DNA of 13,785 bases from JACKOD01 sp041591635 (GCA_041591635.1 JBFHRO010000077.1:1-13785); one strand, 5' to 3'; numbered from the stretch's first letter, positions 1 to 8,188 are shown. The notes: a model not told the origin generated them from the letters alone. Numbers and translations: made by a program.

Positions 1-242
1 AGCCCGATGGTCTTGATGTGATGCTTCAGGCCGTTGATCCCAAGATCTATGATGGCTTCGGGAGTGTTTGCCACTTTAAACAAGGTTTCTGTGGCCTTGT
101 TAACCCCTTTGTCCGTTGCCTGTGCTGAGAGTACGACAGCGATTAGCAATTCAAAGGGTGTGCTGTAACGTAACTCGGTTGTGGGCTGGGGTGTTTGTGC
201 CGCCAAGCGGGCAAAAATTTCGGCTCGTTTGACTTTATTCAT
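1..242 (-). CDS. nth: Endonuclease III (N-terminal part, runs off the window)
   Basis: DNA glycosylase/AP lyase that removes oxidised pyrimidines in base excision repair. Only the first 80 residues are inside the window. They begin MNKVKRAEIFARLA and contain the conserved helical segment VLSAQATDKGVN and the following LGINGLKHHIKTIGL, which match Nth closely. The catalytic Lys/Asp of the helix-hairpin-helix and the C-terminal 4Fe-4S cysteines lie beyond the left edge and cannot be checked. The ATG at 242 is the natural start and is preceded only by a weak GAG. It sits 27 bases after the rsxE stop on the same strand, the usual rsx-nth order in Gammaproteobacteria, so it is very likely the last gene of the operon. 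Confidence 0.95.
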   Translation of the reverse strand, partial: MNKVKRAEIFARLAAQTPQPTTELRYSTPFELLIAVVLSAQATDKGVNKATETLFKVANTPEAIIDLGINGLKHHIKTIG

Positions 243-269
243 GGCGGACTCTGCATGTGTTCTGCTGTC

Positions 270-983
270 TTAGCCAATGTTCCCGGTAGTACGCACGCGT
301 TTGCTGCCGGTCGCTGTGTTTGTAAGGCGTACGCTGGTCTGGCGTTTTTTCCAGTGAGCGTCGATGCCGTTTTTGACTGCGATAATCAGTCCCAGTCCCA
401 CGAAGGCGCCAGGGGGGAGTACGGCAAACAGAAAATCCGGGTAATTGGTGAATAAATGAATCTGCCAGGTTGCGGCCCCGGGTCCAAACAGTAATTCCAT
501 CCCTGTAAAGAGCGTGCCTTGCCCAACAATTTCGCGCAAGGCGCCGAGAATTATCAGAACACCGGTAAAACCTGCGCCCATCATCAAGCCATCCAGTGCC
601 GATGGTAAAAGCGGATTTTTGGCGGCAAAGGCATCGGCGCGACCTAAAATCGCGCAGTTGGTGACAATCAAAGGAATGAAAATCCCCAGAATCTCATAGA
701 GTTCGTAGGTATAGGCCTGCATCAGCAGTTCCGCACAGGTGACAAAGGCGGCAATAATCATGACAAAGGCAGGCAAGCGAACGGCGGCGGGTACAATGTT
801 TCGAATCAGCGACACAGATACATTGGAGCCCAGTAGTACCAGCGTGGTTGCCAGGCCCAGGCCCAGTGCATTCACTACGGTACCAGTGACGGCCAGAAGC
901 GGACAGAGCCCAAGTATTTGAACCAGTGCCGGGTTGTTTTTCCACAGGCCGTTGGCGACTATTTCCTGATAGTTATGGCTCAC
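270..983 (-). CDS. rsxE: Electron transport complex subunit RsxE/RnfE
   Basis: Integral inner-membrane subunit of the Rsx/Rnf complex, 237 residues (E. coli about 231). It is homologous to RsxA and NqrD. Six hydrophobic segments are apparent. The two diagnostic half-motifs are present: LGLCP with Cys27, and IFIPLIVTNC with Cys110. In this family these cysteines, with the pair in RsxA, hold an iron-sulphur site inside the membrane. The N-terminus (NGLWKNNPALVQ) matches the family, which supports the GTG start at 983; GGGAG lies upstream of it. The start overlaps the end of rsxG by 11 bases, so translation is probably coupled. The C-terminal tail after about residue 205 is polar, basic and Thr-rich, and looks poorly conserved. 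Confidence 0.97.
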   Translation of the reverse strand: MSHNYQEIVANGLWKNNPALVQILGLCPLLAVTGTVVNALGLGLATTLVLLGSNVSVSLIRNIVPAAVRLPAFVMIIAAFVTCAELLMQAYTYELYEILGIFIPLIVTNCAILGRADAFAAKNPLLPSALDGLMMGAGFTGVLIILGALREIVGQGTLFTGMELLFGPGAATWQIHLFTNYPDFLFAVLPPGAFVGLGLIIAVKNGIDAHWKKRQTSVRLTNTATGSKRVRTTGNIG

Positions 984-1629
984 CTCTGGTCTCCCGATTT
1001 GTTCCTGTTGGCTGCTTTATAAAGTGGTCACGATGCTGGCTGAAATACACCAGCGACCGGTGCACTGCACTCACAACGGCTCTGGGCGTAATGGTGGCGC
1101 CGGTCATTTGATCAAACTCGCCACCATCTTTTTTGACTTTCCAGCCTTCGGGCAAGGGGTTACTGAGCGATTTGCCTGCAAAACTTCCGATCCAGTCCGA
1201 TTTTCGGGCTTCGATTTTGTCCCCCAGCCCGGGAGTTTCCTTGTGCTCGACAACCCGGACTCCCAGCAGCGAACCCTGCGTATCAATGGCCGATATAATG
1301 CGAATGCTTCCCGAGTAGCCGTTGGGCGCAATCGCCGGAATCACCACGGCAGTAACTTCGCCTTGGTAGGTGGCAATATTGGCCATGGCGCCAGCGGGTA
1401 GCGCCAGCGCTTCGGCCTGATCCAATACGCGGGTATCGGCCAGTAAATCGTTGTCGAACAACTTTGCCGGAACGATTTCGAGCAATGCCTTTACCTGTGC
1501 CTTGCGCACCTCTTCGGCAATTCGGTCTTTGGTAATGATATGGGTGGTAGCAATGGTGCCTGTGGTAATGATGGCGAAGGCACTCAGACCCAAGGCCGAC
1601 TTACCGATAGATCGAAGCAATGTGTTCAC
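973..1629 (-). CDS. rsxG: Electron transport complex subunit RsxG/RnfG (flavinylated)
   Basis: Membrane-anchored FMN-carrying subunit, 218 residues. One N-terminal membrane anchor (about residues 11-30) is followed by a periplasmic FMN-binding domain. The domain shows the family segment ETPGLGDKIE (131-140) and the flavinylation motif TGAT (176-179), where Thr179 should carry FMN through a phosphoester bond, as known for RnfG/NqrC. The start is GTG at 1629, not ATG. It overlaps the rsxD stop as GTGA and has a clear GGAGG about 7 bases upstream. No ATG lies near the N-terminus, so the GTG choice is firm. The gene sits between rsxD and rsxE in the standard ABCDGE order. Confidence 0.97.
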   Translation of the reverse strand: MNTLLRSIGKSALGLSAFAIITTGTIATTHIITKDRIAEEVRKAQVKALLEIVPAKLFDNDLLADTRVLDQAEALALPAGAMANIATYQGEVTAVVIPAIAPNGYSGSIRIISAIDTQGSLLGVRVVEHKETPGLGDKIEARKSDWIGSFAGKSLSNPLPEGWKVKKDGGEFDQMTGATITPRAVVSAVHRSLVYFSQHRDHFIKQPTGTNRETRGEP

Positions 1630-2678
1630 TCGCCGGCCTCCTTGATGCCACGTTTGGGTTGCGCGTGGCCATAGGCACGAGGTTGGGTGTAAAGATCAAT
1701 AAGAGGTGCGGCAAAATTCATCAGCAGCACCGAAAATGCAATGGCATCGGGGTAGCCACCCCAGGCACGGATGACAAAGACCAGAATGCCGATTCCTGCG
1801 CCGTAAACGAGTTTACCTTTGTTGCTGACGGCGGAAGTTACCGGATCGGTGGCAATAAAAAAGGCACCGAGCATGGTGGCTCCGGCCAGCAAGTGCAAGG
1901 GCAGGGGTACAAATCGGTCGGCATCCCAGCCAAAAATCAGTGACATGGCGCTGAGCGCCAGCAGCATGCTTACCGGGGTGTGCCAGGTAAACACGCGTTG
2001 CCAGAGTAATGCCAGTCCTCCGGCGAGGAAGGCGAGATTAACCCATTCCCAGCCCAAGGCGATGAAGCTTCCAAACAAGGGGTTGGCAGTGACGGCGGCC
2101 GCTGTATTGTGACTGATTTCGTGCTTGTACACATCCAGCGCAGTGGCCATGGTGTAGGCGTCTATTTCCATGGCAGAGCCATTGCCGAAAATGATGGCCA
2201 AGGTATCGAAAAAGCCGGGTGATCCCCCTGTCAGGGCTCCCGGTGCGGCCCAGTGGGTCGTCATGGCTACGGGAAAGGACACCAGTACTAGGGCAAAGCC
2301 GACCATGGCAGGGTTAAAGGGGTTGTAACCCATTCCCCCATAAAGGTGCTTGGCAACAACAATGGCAAAGCCGGTCGCCACCAGCGATACCCACCAGGGC
2401 ACAAAGGGGGGCAGCGACAAGCCCAGCAGTACTCCGGTCACCAGTGCGCTGTAATCTCGAAGATAAAACAGCACAGGTTTGCGGCGAAGCTTCAGTACCA
2501 GTGCTTCGCAGCCCAAGGCAAGCAAGCTGCACCAGAGCACATTAATGAGATTCCCCCAGCCGAAAAATACGGTCATAACGGCAAGGCCGGGCAGGGTGGC
2601 GAGAATGACCATACGCATGAGGTCAGCCGTGCGCCTGGAGCCCTGTGCGTGGGGAGAGGTTAAGCGCATCAATGCCAT
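1626..2678 (-). CDS. rsxD: Electron transport complex subunit RsxD/RnfD (flavinylated)
   Basis: Polytopic inner-membrane subunit, 350 residues (E. coli about 352), homologous to NqrB. Many hydrophobic helices span most of the chain. Conserved features seen are the HLYGGMGYNPFNPAM segment (111-125) and DAYTMATALD (173-182). In the latter, Thr179 in the MAT context is the expected covalent FMN site. FFIATDPVTSAVSNKGK, typical of the C-terminal half, is also present. The gene starts one base after the rsxC stop and ends in a GTGA overlap with rsxG. A second ATG at codon 4 is a possible alternative start. No Shine-Dalgarno close to the first ATG is strong, so initiation may depend on coupling to rsxC. 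Confidence 0.97.
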   Translation of the reverse strand: MALMRLTSPHAQGSRRTADLMRMVILATLPGLAVMTVFFGWGNLINVLWCSLLALGCEALVLKLRRKPVLFYLRDYSALVTGVLLGLSLPPFVPWWVSLVATGFAIVVAKHLYGGMGYNPFNPAMVGFALVLVSFPVAMTTHWAAPGALTGGSPGFFDTLAIIFGNGSAMEIDAYTMATALDVYKHEISHNTAAAVTANPLFGSFIALGWEWVNLAFLAGGLALLWQRVFTWHTPVSMLLALSAMSLIFGWDADRFVPLPLHLLAGATMLGAFFIATDPVTSAVSNKGKLVYGAGIGILVFVIRAWGGYPDAIAFSVLLMNFAAPLIDLYTQPRAYGHAQPKRGIKEAGE

Positions 2679-2679
2679 G

Positions 2680-4743
2680 TCAGGGAGATTCCTTTACTGC
2701 GTTACGGGAATGAACGGCGGGTGGCTGGGCAGTTTCATTGTTGCCCAGGTTCCGGGCTTCGCTCAGGGCCTGCCGGGCTGCGGCAACACGCTCGCGGTTT
2801 TTTTCAATGGCGCGTTCGATTTTCTCTACCGTTTCCGGCTTGTTCGCTTTGGCGTCGTCGAGTGTGGCAAGCATGAGCTGGAGTTTTTCTTCGGCTTTGT
2901 GCAGTTGCTGTGTCAGTACTTCTATATCCGGCCCTTGAGGTGGTGTCGCCACATTGGTCGCTTTATGCTCGGGATGAGCGGCCAGCTCGGCCTGGATTTT
3001 GGCCAGTGCTTCACGACTGCTGACTGTGGCGCTCTCGAGTGCTTCGACTCGATCAGAATTATGCTGTTTGGCGTCTTCCAGCGCGGCGGCCATCTTGTCA
3101 TATTTGTCCTGCGCCCTGAGCAGCTTCTTTTTCAAGCTCTCAAGATCGGGCGGGGGCTGGCTGGCTTCAGCCGCCACGGCCGTGTTTCTTGAAACGTCAT
3201 TGTCTGGATTTTTCTTGGCGCTGACGCGTTCGAGTGCTGCCTGTATCTGCGCCGATTTGTCCTGCGATCCTTCTGTGGTGGTTTGTTCCCTTTTGCTGAC
3301 CTGCGCCTGCGCGGCCGCTTCGGCGCGTTCCCTGCGACGGGCTTCTTTTTCTTCGGCTTCCCGGGCCATGCGTGCCTGGCGGTTCTCAAAGCGTTCGCGG
3401 GCGTGGTCGGCTTTTTCTTGCTCTTGTGTCAGCTGGCGAATTTTGCCCTTGGCGACCCGATAGTACTGTACCAATGGAATGCTGCTGGGGCAGACAAAGG
3501 CACAGGCGCCACATTCGATGCAGTCAAAGAGATTATGGTGTTCGGCTTTGGCGAACTCCTCGGCTTTGGCAAACCAGTACAGTTGCTGTGGCAACAGCTC
3601 GGCCGGGCACGCCTGCTCGCACATGCCGCAACGGATGCAGGCCTGGGCCGGTGGGGGCGCAGGAAGCTCGCGTTGACTTGCCGCCAGCAGGCAGTTGGTC
3701 GTTTTGGTTATCGGCACGGTCAGATCGTGCAGGGTAAACCCCATCATCGGGCCGCCGACAATGAGCCGTCCGGTGTTTTCTGATTGGTGCCCGACTTGCG
3801 CCAGCAGCCAGTTTACGGGGGTGCCGATCAGTACGTCGAAGTTGCCTGGCTGGGCAATGTGCTCCCCGGTGAGCGTGGTGATGCGGCTGATCAGAGGTCT
3901 GCCGAAGGTAATGGCCTGATAAACAGCCGTGGCGGTCGCAACGTTCTGACACATGACGCCAACATCGGCGGGAATCTTGCCGCTGGGAATCTCTTTGCCG
4001 GTAAGGATTTTGACTAATTGCTTCTCACCGCCTGATGGGTACTTGGTGGGTAGCGTCACTATCTCAATGCGCGTGCCCTTGGCGGCGGTTTTGAGGGCGG
4101 CAATGGCTTCAGGTTTGTTGTCTTCAACGCCAATAATGCATTCGCCGGGGGTGAGAATGTAGGCCATGATTTCCATACCAAGCACCACGTCCCGGGCACG
4201 CTCCCGCATCAGCCTGTCATCGGCGGTGATATAGGGCTCACATTCGACGCCGTTTAGAATCAGGGTGTTGACCTTGTCATACCGGGGGGGATGCAGTTTT
4301 ACCTCGGTAGGAAACCCGGCGCCACCCATGCCTGCGATTCCGGCCTCCCGGATGCGCTCCAGCAGCTGTGCGGGTGTCAGCGTGGCGTAGTCTTCACAGG
4401 GGGTCAGTGGACACCATTGCTCCAGCCCGTCGGGCTCAATGATAACGCAGGTATCCAGCATTCCCGACGGGTGCGGGATAGGGTGCAGCCCGATTGCAGT
4501 GACAGTGCCAGAGGTAGGCGCATGTACGCAGACACTGATGCGTCCTTGTGCCTGGCCGATTTTTTGCCCTTTGAGCACTTTGTCGCCAGGGCTGACCAGG
4601 AGTTTTGCCGGCGCGCCTATGTGTTGCTGCAGGGGTACGATCAGCCGTGGCGGCAACCCCGCCGGTTGAATGGGGTGCGTGTTAGAGCAGGTTTTGCGCT
4701 CTTCGGGATGAATGCCGCCGTGGAAATGCCAGAGTTTTCTCAT
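2680..4743 (-). CDS. rsxC: Electron transport complex subunit RsxC/RnfC with long coiled-coil tail
   Basis: Peripheral subunit of the Rsx/Rnf complex, 687 residues. It is expected to bind NADH/FMN and pass electrons through two 4Fe-4S clusters. Order of parts: N-terminal RnfC region (about 1-120); NuoF-like glycine-rich loop GMGGAGFPT (138-146); LNGVECEPY (163-171); and two cluster motifs with Cys369/372/375/379 and Cys408/411/414/418. After residue 440 comes a charged, Ala/Lys/Glu/Arg-rich extension of nearly 250 residues containing two aligned copies of a roughly 60-residue helical unit. E. coli RsxC also has a long repetitive tail, but of different sequence. The start is the ATG at 4743, in an ATGA overlap with the rsxB stop. 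The open frame continues upstream to 4869, but that part lies wholly inside rsxB and has no family similarity. Confidence 0.96.
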   Translation of the reverse strand: MRKLWHFHGGIHPEERKTCSNTHPIQPAGLPPRLIVPLQQHIGAPAKLLVSPGDKVLKGQKIGQAQGRISVCVHAPTSGTVTAIGLHPIPHPSGMLDTCVIIEPDGLEQWCPLTPCEDYATLTPAQLLERIREAGIAGMGGAGFPTEVKLHPPRYDKVNTLILNGVECEPYITADDRLMRERARDVVLGMEIMAYILTPGECIIGVEDNKPEAIAALKTAAKGTRIEIVTLPTKYPSGGEKQLVKILTGKEIPSGKIPADVGVMCQNVATATAVYQAITFGRPLISRITTLTGEHIAQPGNFDVLIGTPVNWLLAQVGHQSENTGRLIVGGPMMGFTLHDLTVPITKTTNCLLAASQRELPAPPPAQACIRCGMCEQACPAELLPQQLYWFAKAEEFAKAEHHNLFDCIECGACAFVCPSSIPLVQYYRVAKGKIRQLTQEQEKADHARERFENRQARMAREAEEKEARRRERAEAAAQAQVSKREQTTTEGSQDKSAQIQAALERVSAKKNPDNDVSRNTAVAAEASQPPPDLESLKKKLLRAQDKYDKMAAALEDAKQHNSDRVEALESATVSSREALAKIQAELAAHPEHKATNVATPPQGPDIEVLTQQLHKAEEKLQLMLATLDDAKANKPETVEKIERAIEKNRERVAAARQALSEARNLGNNETAQPPAVHSRNAVKESP
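2755..3153 (-). repeat. Two-copy coiled-coil repeat encoded in the rsxC tail
   Basis: RsxC residues 531-589 and 604-663 align without gaps at an offset of 73 residues. The pattern starts P-D-(L/I)-E-x-L, then L-x-(R/K)-A-x-(D/E)-K, then L-(E/D)-D-A-K, with long helical stretches after it. The first copy contains LESLKKKLLRAQDKYDK and the second IEVLTQQLHKAEEKLQL. A short Pro-rich linker separates them. The copies are diverged in sequence, so this is an old internal duplication, not a recent DNA repeat. Confidence 0.75.
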
Positions 4744-5330
4744 GATGCGCAGGCCTCGTTCATCTTGTCGGTGGCGATGATCTGCATCCGGTTGGCATCT
4801 GGCCGGGTCCAGTACCAGTCTCGCAGTGTTGCAGGGACTGGCACCATGTCGATACAGTCCACCGGACAAGGCTCAACGCAAAGATCGCAGCCCGTGCACT
4901 CAGAGGCAATCACCGTGTGCATCTGCTTGGCTGCGCCGAGAATGGCATCCACCGGGCAGGCCTGAATGCACTTGGTGCAGCCGATGCACTCGTCTTCACG
5001 GATGACGGCAACCAGTTTGCCTTTTTCTTCTCCATGCTCGGCATCCAGCGGCAGCGGTTCCACATCAAGCAGGGCCGCCAGCGCTTGAATGGTAGCTTCA
5101 CCGCCCGGTGGGCATTTGTTGATGGGGGCGCCGTTGGCGATGGCTTCGGCGTAAGGCTTGCAGCCCGGAAAGCCGCACTGGCCACATTGGGTTTGAGGCA
5201 GCAATTTATCAATTTGCTCGGCAATCGGATTGCCTTCAACCCGAAAACGAATGCTGGCAAAGCCCAACAGTGCGCCGAAGGTCAGCGCAAGTCCTACAAG
5301 GGCAAGAATGGCGACAACAACAATAGTCAT
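4740..5330 (-). CDS. rsxB: Electron transport complex subunit RsxB/RnfB (ferredoxin-like)
   Basis: Iron-sulphur subunit of the Rsx/Rnf complex, 196 residues (E. coli about 192). An N-terminal membrane anchor (about residues 2-25) is followed by the RnfB cluster domain with CGQCGFPGC (Cys49/52/57) and Cys73. Two ferredoxin-type 4Fe-4S motifs follow: Cys115/118/121/125 and Cys145/148/151/155, each ending in CP. All twelve cluster cysteines are present, so the protein looks fully functional. It starts 14 bases after the rsxA stop and ends in an ATGA overlap with rsxC. In the family it is the likely electron entry point from ferredoxin. Confidence 0.98.
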   Translation of the reverse strand: MTIVVVAILALVGLALTFGALLGFASIRFRVEGNPIAEQIDKLLPQTQCGQCGFPGCKPYAEAIANGAPINKCPPGGEATIQALAALLDVEPLPLDAEHGEEKGKLVAVIREDECIGCTKCIQACPVDAILGAAKQMHTVIASECTGCDLCVEPCPVDCIDMVPVPATLRDWYWTRPDANRMQIIATDKMNEACAS

Positions 5331-5344
5331 TCCGTGGTAAGCCT

Positions 5345-5926
5345 TTAAATGTTAACCAGTCCAGAAAAGCCCAGAAAGGCCAGTGACATCAAACCCGCTG
5401 TGATCATGCCGATGGAGGCCCCCTTGAAGGCCTGGGGTACGTCCGCAACCGCAATGCGCTCGCGCATGGCCGAGAACAGCACCAGTACCAGGGAAAAACC
5501 TACGGCAGCACCAAAGCCGTACAAGATAGACTCAATAAAACCGTTCTCTTTCTTGATATTCAGCAGAGCTACACCCAGTACCGCGCAGTTGGTGGTAATC
5601 AAGGGCAAGAAAATCCCCAGCACCCGGTACAGAAGCGGGCTGGTCTTTTTTACTACCATTTCGGTGAATTGCACCACAACGGCAATCACCAGAATGAAGG
5701 TGATGGTTTGCAGGTATTCCAGCCCCAGAGGTTTTAGCAGCCAGGTAAAGGCCATGTAGCTGCACAGTGATGACAGGGTCAGCACGAAGGTGGTGGCAAG
5801 CGACATACCCATGGCGGTTTCGAGTTTTCCCGATACCCCCATAAAGGGGCACAGGCCCAGAAACTGAACCAGCACGAAGTTGTTGACCAATATGGTACTG
5901 ACGAGGATTAACAGGTACTCGCTCAT
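5345..5926 (-). CDS. rsxA: Electron transport complex subunit RsxA/RnfA
   Basis: Integral inner-membrane subunit, 193 residues, the same length as in E. coli, and paralogous to RsxE in this window. About six transmembrane segments are visible. LGLCPFMG (Cys26) and LPLITTNCAVLG (Cys114) are the conserved half-motifs that in this family place a cluster between RsxA and RsxE within the membrane. It is the first gene of the rsx set and starts 53 bases after the metG stop. The start codon ATG directly follows a TAA of an overlapping short frame (TAAATG). GGAG lies rather far upstream (about 12 bases), with a nearer GAG. There is no clear own promoter, so co-transcription with metG is likely. Confidence 0.98.
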   Translation of the reverse strand: MSEYLLILVSTILVNNFVLVQFLGLCPFMGVSGKLETAMGMSLATTFVLTLSSLCSYMAFTWLLKPLGLEYLQTITFILVIAVVVQFTEMVVKKTSPLLYRVLGIFLPLITTNCAVLGVALLNIKKENGFIESILYGFGAAVGFSLVLVLFSAMRERIAVADVPQAFKGASIGMITAGLMSLAFLGFSGLVNI

Positions 5927-5965
5927 TTATCGCTCTTGCTCCGGCACACAGGCCATCTTGAGGTA

Positions 5966-5982
5966 AAACCAGGCGCTGGTCA
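5966..5982 (-). terminator. Weak hairpin between metG and rsxA (possible attenuator)
   Basis: Read on the minus strand, ACCAG-CGC-CTGGT forms a five-base-pair stem with a three-base loop, followed by a few T residues. It touches the metG stop codon. The stem is too short and the T tract too poor for an efficient intrinsic terminator. At most it would cut the level of rsx transcripts relative to metG. Confidence 0.3.
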
Positions 5983-8016
5983 TTTTACGCGCATGCCCGG
6001 TGTGGCGCCATGGTGAGGCTCCAGCAGCCAGATATCCTTGCCTCCGGGTCCTGCAGCCAGCACCATTCCTTCGGATACGCCAAATTTCATTTTGCGCGGT
6101 TTGAGATTGGCTACCATCAGTGTGCATTTGCCAATCAGCTGTTCGGGTTGGTAGGCCGTCTTGATGCCGGCGAACACTGTGCGGGTACCGTTGCCAAGGT
6201 CGAGGGTGAGCCGCAGCAGTTTGTCGGCACCTTCAACGGCTTCGGCATTGACGATGCGCGCAATGCGCAGATCAACCTTGGCAAAATCCTCGTAGTCGAT
6301 CTCTGCGCTGACGGGTTCGTGTTGTTGCACTGGCGCTGCCGCGCTTGGGGTAGTGGTCGTATTTGGCGTAGTTTCGACAGACGCTGCTTTCATGGCAGTG
6401 ATTTTGTCGGGATCGACCCGGGTCATCATGGGGGTAAAGGCGTTGATGCCGTGATTGATGAGCAGGGTGTGACGATCATTCCAGTCAAGCCCCGTATTCA
6501 AGAAGGCTTGCGTCTTGTCGGCCATGGCAGGCAGTACGGGTGCAAGATAGACCATGAGCTGACGAAACATGTTCAGCGCATTGGAGCATATGGCCTGCAG
6601 TTCAGTTTCTTGTCCGGGTTGCTTTGCAATCACCCAGGGGGCCTTTTCATCGACGTACTGGTTGGCCAGGTCGGCCAGCTCCATGATCATGCGGATGGCC
6701 CGGCCGAATTCCCGGGTTTCGTAATGGTTGGCGATGGTATCGCCGGCGTCGATGAAGCGCTGCAACAGGGCCGGCTCGGTGCACTGGGGGGCGAGATTGC
6801 CAGCAAAGCGTTTGGTGATGAAGCCGGCACAGCGACTGGCAATGTTGACTACTTTGCCAACAAGGTCGGCATTCACCCGCTGGGCGAAGTCGGTCAGATT
6901 CAGATTGAAGTCATCGACATTGGCGTTGAGTTTGGCGGCGAAGTAGTAGCGCAGATACTCAGGGTTGAGGTGCTCAAGGTAGGTACGTGCCTTGATGAAG
7001 GTGCCGCGGGATTTGGACATCTTCTGATCGTCGACGGTGACAAACCCGTGGGCAAAAACCGCCGTAGGCGTTCTGAAGCCTGCGCAGCTGAGCATGGCCG
7101 GCCAGAAAAGGGCGTGAAAGTTGATGATGTCTTTGCCGATAAAATGATACAGCTCGGCGCTAGAGTCTTTGCCCCAGTAGGCGTCGAAATCGAGATCCTC
7201 CCGGCGCGCGCAGAGATTCTTGAAGCTCGCCATGTAACCGATGGGCGCATCCAGCCAGACATAGAAATACTTGCCGGGCTCGCCGGGAATTTCGAAACCG
7301 AAATAGGGCGCATCGCGGCTGATATCCCATTCTTGCAGCCCGGCTTCGAGCCATTCGGCCAGCTTGTTGGCGATTTGTTCTTGCAAGGTGCCACTGCGGG
7401 TCCAGGTCTTGAGAAAGTCGGTAAATTCGGGCAGGCGGAAAAAGAAGTGCGTCGATGCCTTTTCAATCGGGGTGGCGCCGGAAATGGCGGATTTGGGGTT
7501 GATCAGCTCCAGGGGGGTGTAGGTGGCACCACAGGCTTCGCAGTTGTCGCCGTACTGATCCGGTGTTTTGCACTTGGGGCAGGTACCTTTAATAAAGCGG
7601 TCGGCGAGAAACAGTTGTTTTTCGGGGTCATAGGCCTGCACGATGGACCGCTGCGCGATGCGGTCGTTCTTTTGGCACTGATGATAGATATAGGCCGACA
7701 GCTCGCGGTTTTCATCACTGTGCGTGCTGTAGTAGTTATCGAAGGCTATGAGAAAATACCGGAAGTCGGCCTGGTGTTCCGTGTTGACGCGTTCGATGAG
7801 CTGTTCGGGGGTGATGCCTTCTTTTTCTGCCCGCAGCATGATGGCGGTGCCATGGGCATCGTCGGCACAGACATAGGTGCAGTTTTCGCCACGGCGTTTC
7901 TGAAACCGTACCCAGATATCGGTTTGAATGTATTCCAGCAGATGACCCAAATGAATGGGGCCGTTCGCATAGGGGAGGGCGCTGGTAACGAGAATGTTGC
8001 GTGGCGTTCTGTTCAT
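5980..8016 (-). CDS. metG: Methionyl-tRNA synthetase
   Basis: Charges tRNA-Met and initiator tRNA with methionine in the cytoplasm. It has 678 residues, as in E. coli (about 677). Class I signatures are HLGH (22-25, the HIGH motif) and KMSKS (332-336). The zinc knuckle is present in the connective peptide as Cys146/149/159/162. The anticodon-binding helical region follows at about 390-540. A variable Thr/Ala/Pro-rich linker (about 555-575) leads to a C-terminal EMAP-II/tRNA_bind OB-fold (about 580-678) containing DFAKVDLRIARI, which promotes dimerisation and tRNA binding in bacterial MetRS. The ATG at 8016 gives MNRTPRNILVTSALPYANG, the expected N-terminus. Only a weak GGAA precedes it. It is divergent from mrp and likely heads the rsx-nth transcript. 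Confidence 0.99.
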   Translation of the reverse strand: MNRTPRNILVTSALPYANGPIHLGHLLEYIQTDIWVRFQKRRGENCTYVCADDAHGTAIMLRAEKEGITPEQLIERVNTEHQADFRYFLIAFDNYYSTHSDENRELSAYIYHQCQKNDRIAQRSIVQAYDPEKQLFLADRFIKGTCPKCKTPDQYGDNCEACGATYTPLELINPKSAISGATPIEKASTHFFFRLPEFTDFLKTWTRSGTLQEQIANKLAEWLEAGLQEWDISRDAPYFGFEIPGEPGKYFYVWLDAPIGYMASFKNLCARREDLDFDAYWGKDSSAELYHFIGKDIINFHALFWPAMLSCAGFRTPTAVFAHGFVTVDDQKMSKSRGTFIKARTYLEHLNPEYLRYYFAAKLNANVDDFNLNLTDFAQRVNADLVGKVVNIASRCAGFITKRFAGNLAPQCTEPALLQRFIDAGDTIANHYETREFGRAIRMIMELADLANQYVDEKAPWVIAKQPGQETELQAICSNALNMFRQLMVYLAPVLPAMADKTQAFLNTGLDWNDRHTLLINHGINAFTPMMTRVDPDKITAMKAASVETTPNTTTTPSAAAPVQQHEPVSAEIDYEDFAKVDLRIARIVNAEAVEGADKLLRLTLDLGNGTRTVFAGIKTAYQPEQLIGKCTLMVANLKPRKMKFGVSEGMVLAAGPGGKDIWLLEPHHGATPGMRVK

Positions 8017-8110
8017 GGCATCGGGTTCCGGGCTGGGTGTCGACTAACGTGCCTGCGATGGTCGCCAGTGGCATCTTGCAGGCCGGACGCACGGTTTAAA
8101 AGCGCGCGCT

Positions 8111-8139
8111 ATGATAGCGGTTTGACGTCTGACTTTCAT
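8111..8139 (-). promoter_or_regulatory. Candidate sigma-70 promoter for metG
   Basis: On the minus strand ATGAAA (8134-8139) is followed after 17 bases by TATCAT (8111-8116). This would start RNA near 8104 and leave a leader of about 88 bases before metG. It is the best match to the sigma-70 consensus in this direction within the intergenic region. The prediction is by eye only. Confidence 0.45.
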
Positions 8140-8166
8140 CCCGAAATTCTGCCCTCATCGCCGGAG

Positions 8167-8188
8167 TCCGGGCGCGATTGATCCCGGA
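8167..8188. repeat. Inverted repeat TCCGGG-N10-CCCGGA
   Basis: A perfect six-base inverted repeat with a ten-base spacer, placed between the two predicted divergent promoters and upstream of both. It could be an operator-like site or a simple hairpin. Only three T residues follow it, so it is not a good terminator. I do not recognise a regulator for it. Confidence 0.35.

Noticed and set aside
2479..3192. Plus-strand open frame of about 237 codons across the rsxC/rsxD junction, and another at 2999-3463.
   Set aside because: Both are antisense shadows of the low-complexity, Ala/Glu/Arg-rich rsxC tail. They are Ser/Cys/Phe-rich and lack any family feature.
4744..4869. Upstream extension of the rsxC frame by 42 codons.
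   Set aside because: It lies wholly within rsxB, has no RnfC similarity, and the ATG at 4743 gives the conserved N-terminus with an ATGA overlap.
5927..6127. Minus-strand frame of 66 codons overlapping the metG 3' end.
   Set aside because: It overlaps the conserved C-terminal OB-fold of MetG in another frame and has no ribosome site or recognisable protein features.
6010..8181. Very long open frame (about 723 codons) antisense to metG on the plus strand.
   Set aside because: It mirrors metG almost end to end. MetG has all synthetase motifs in the other strand, and the antisense product shows no recognisable domain. Long antisense frames like this arise from biased codon use.
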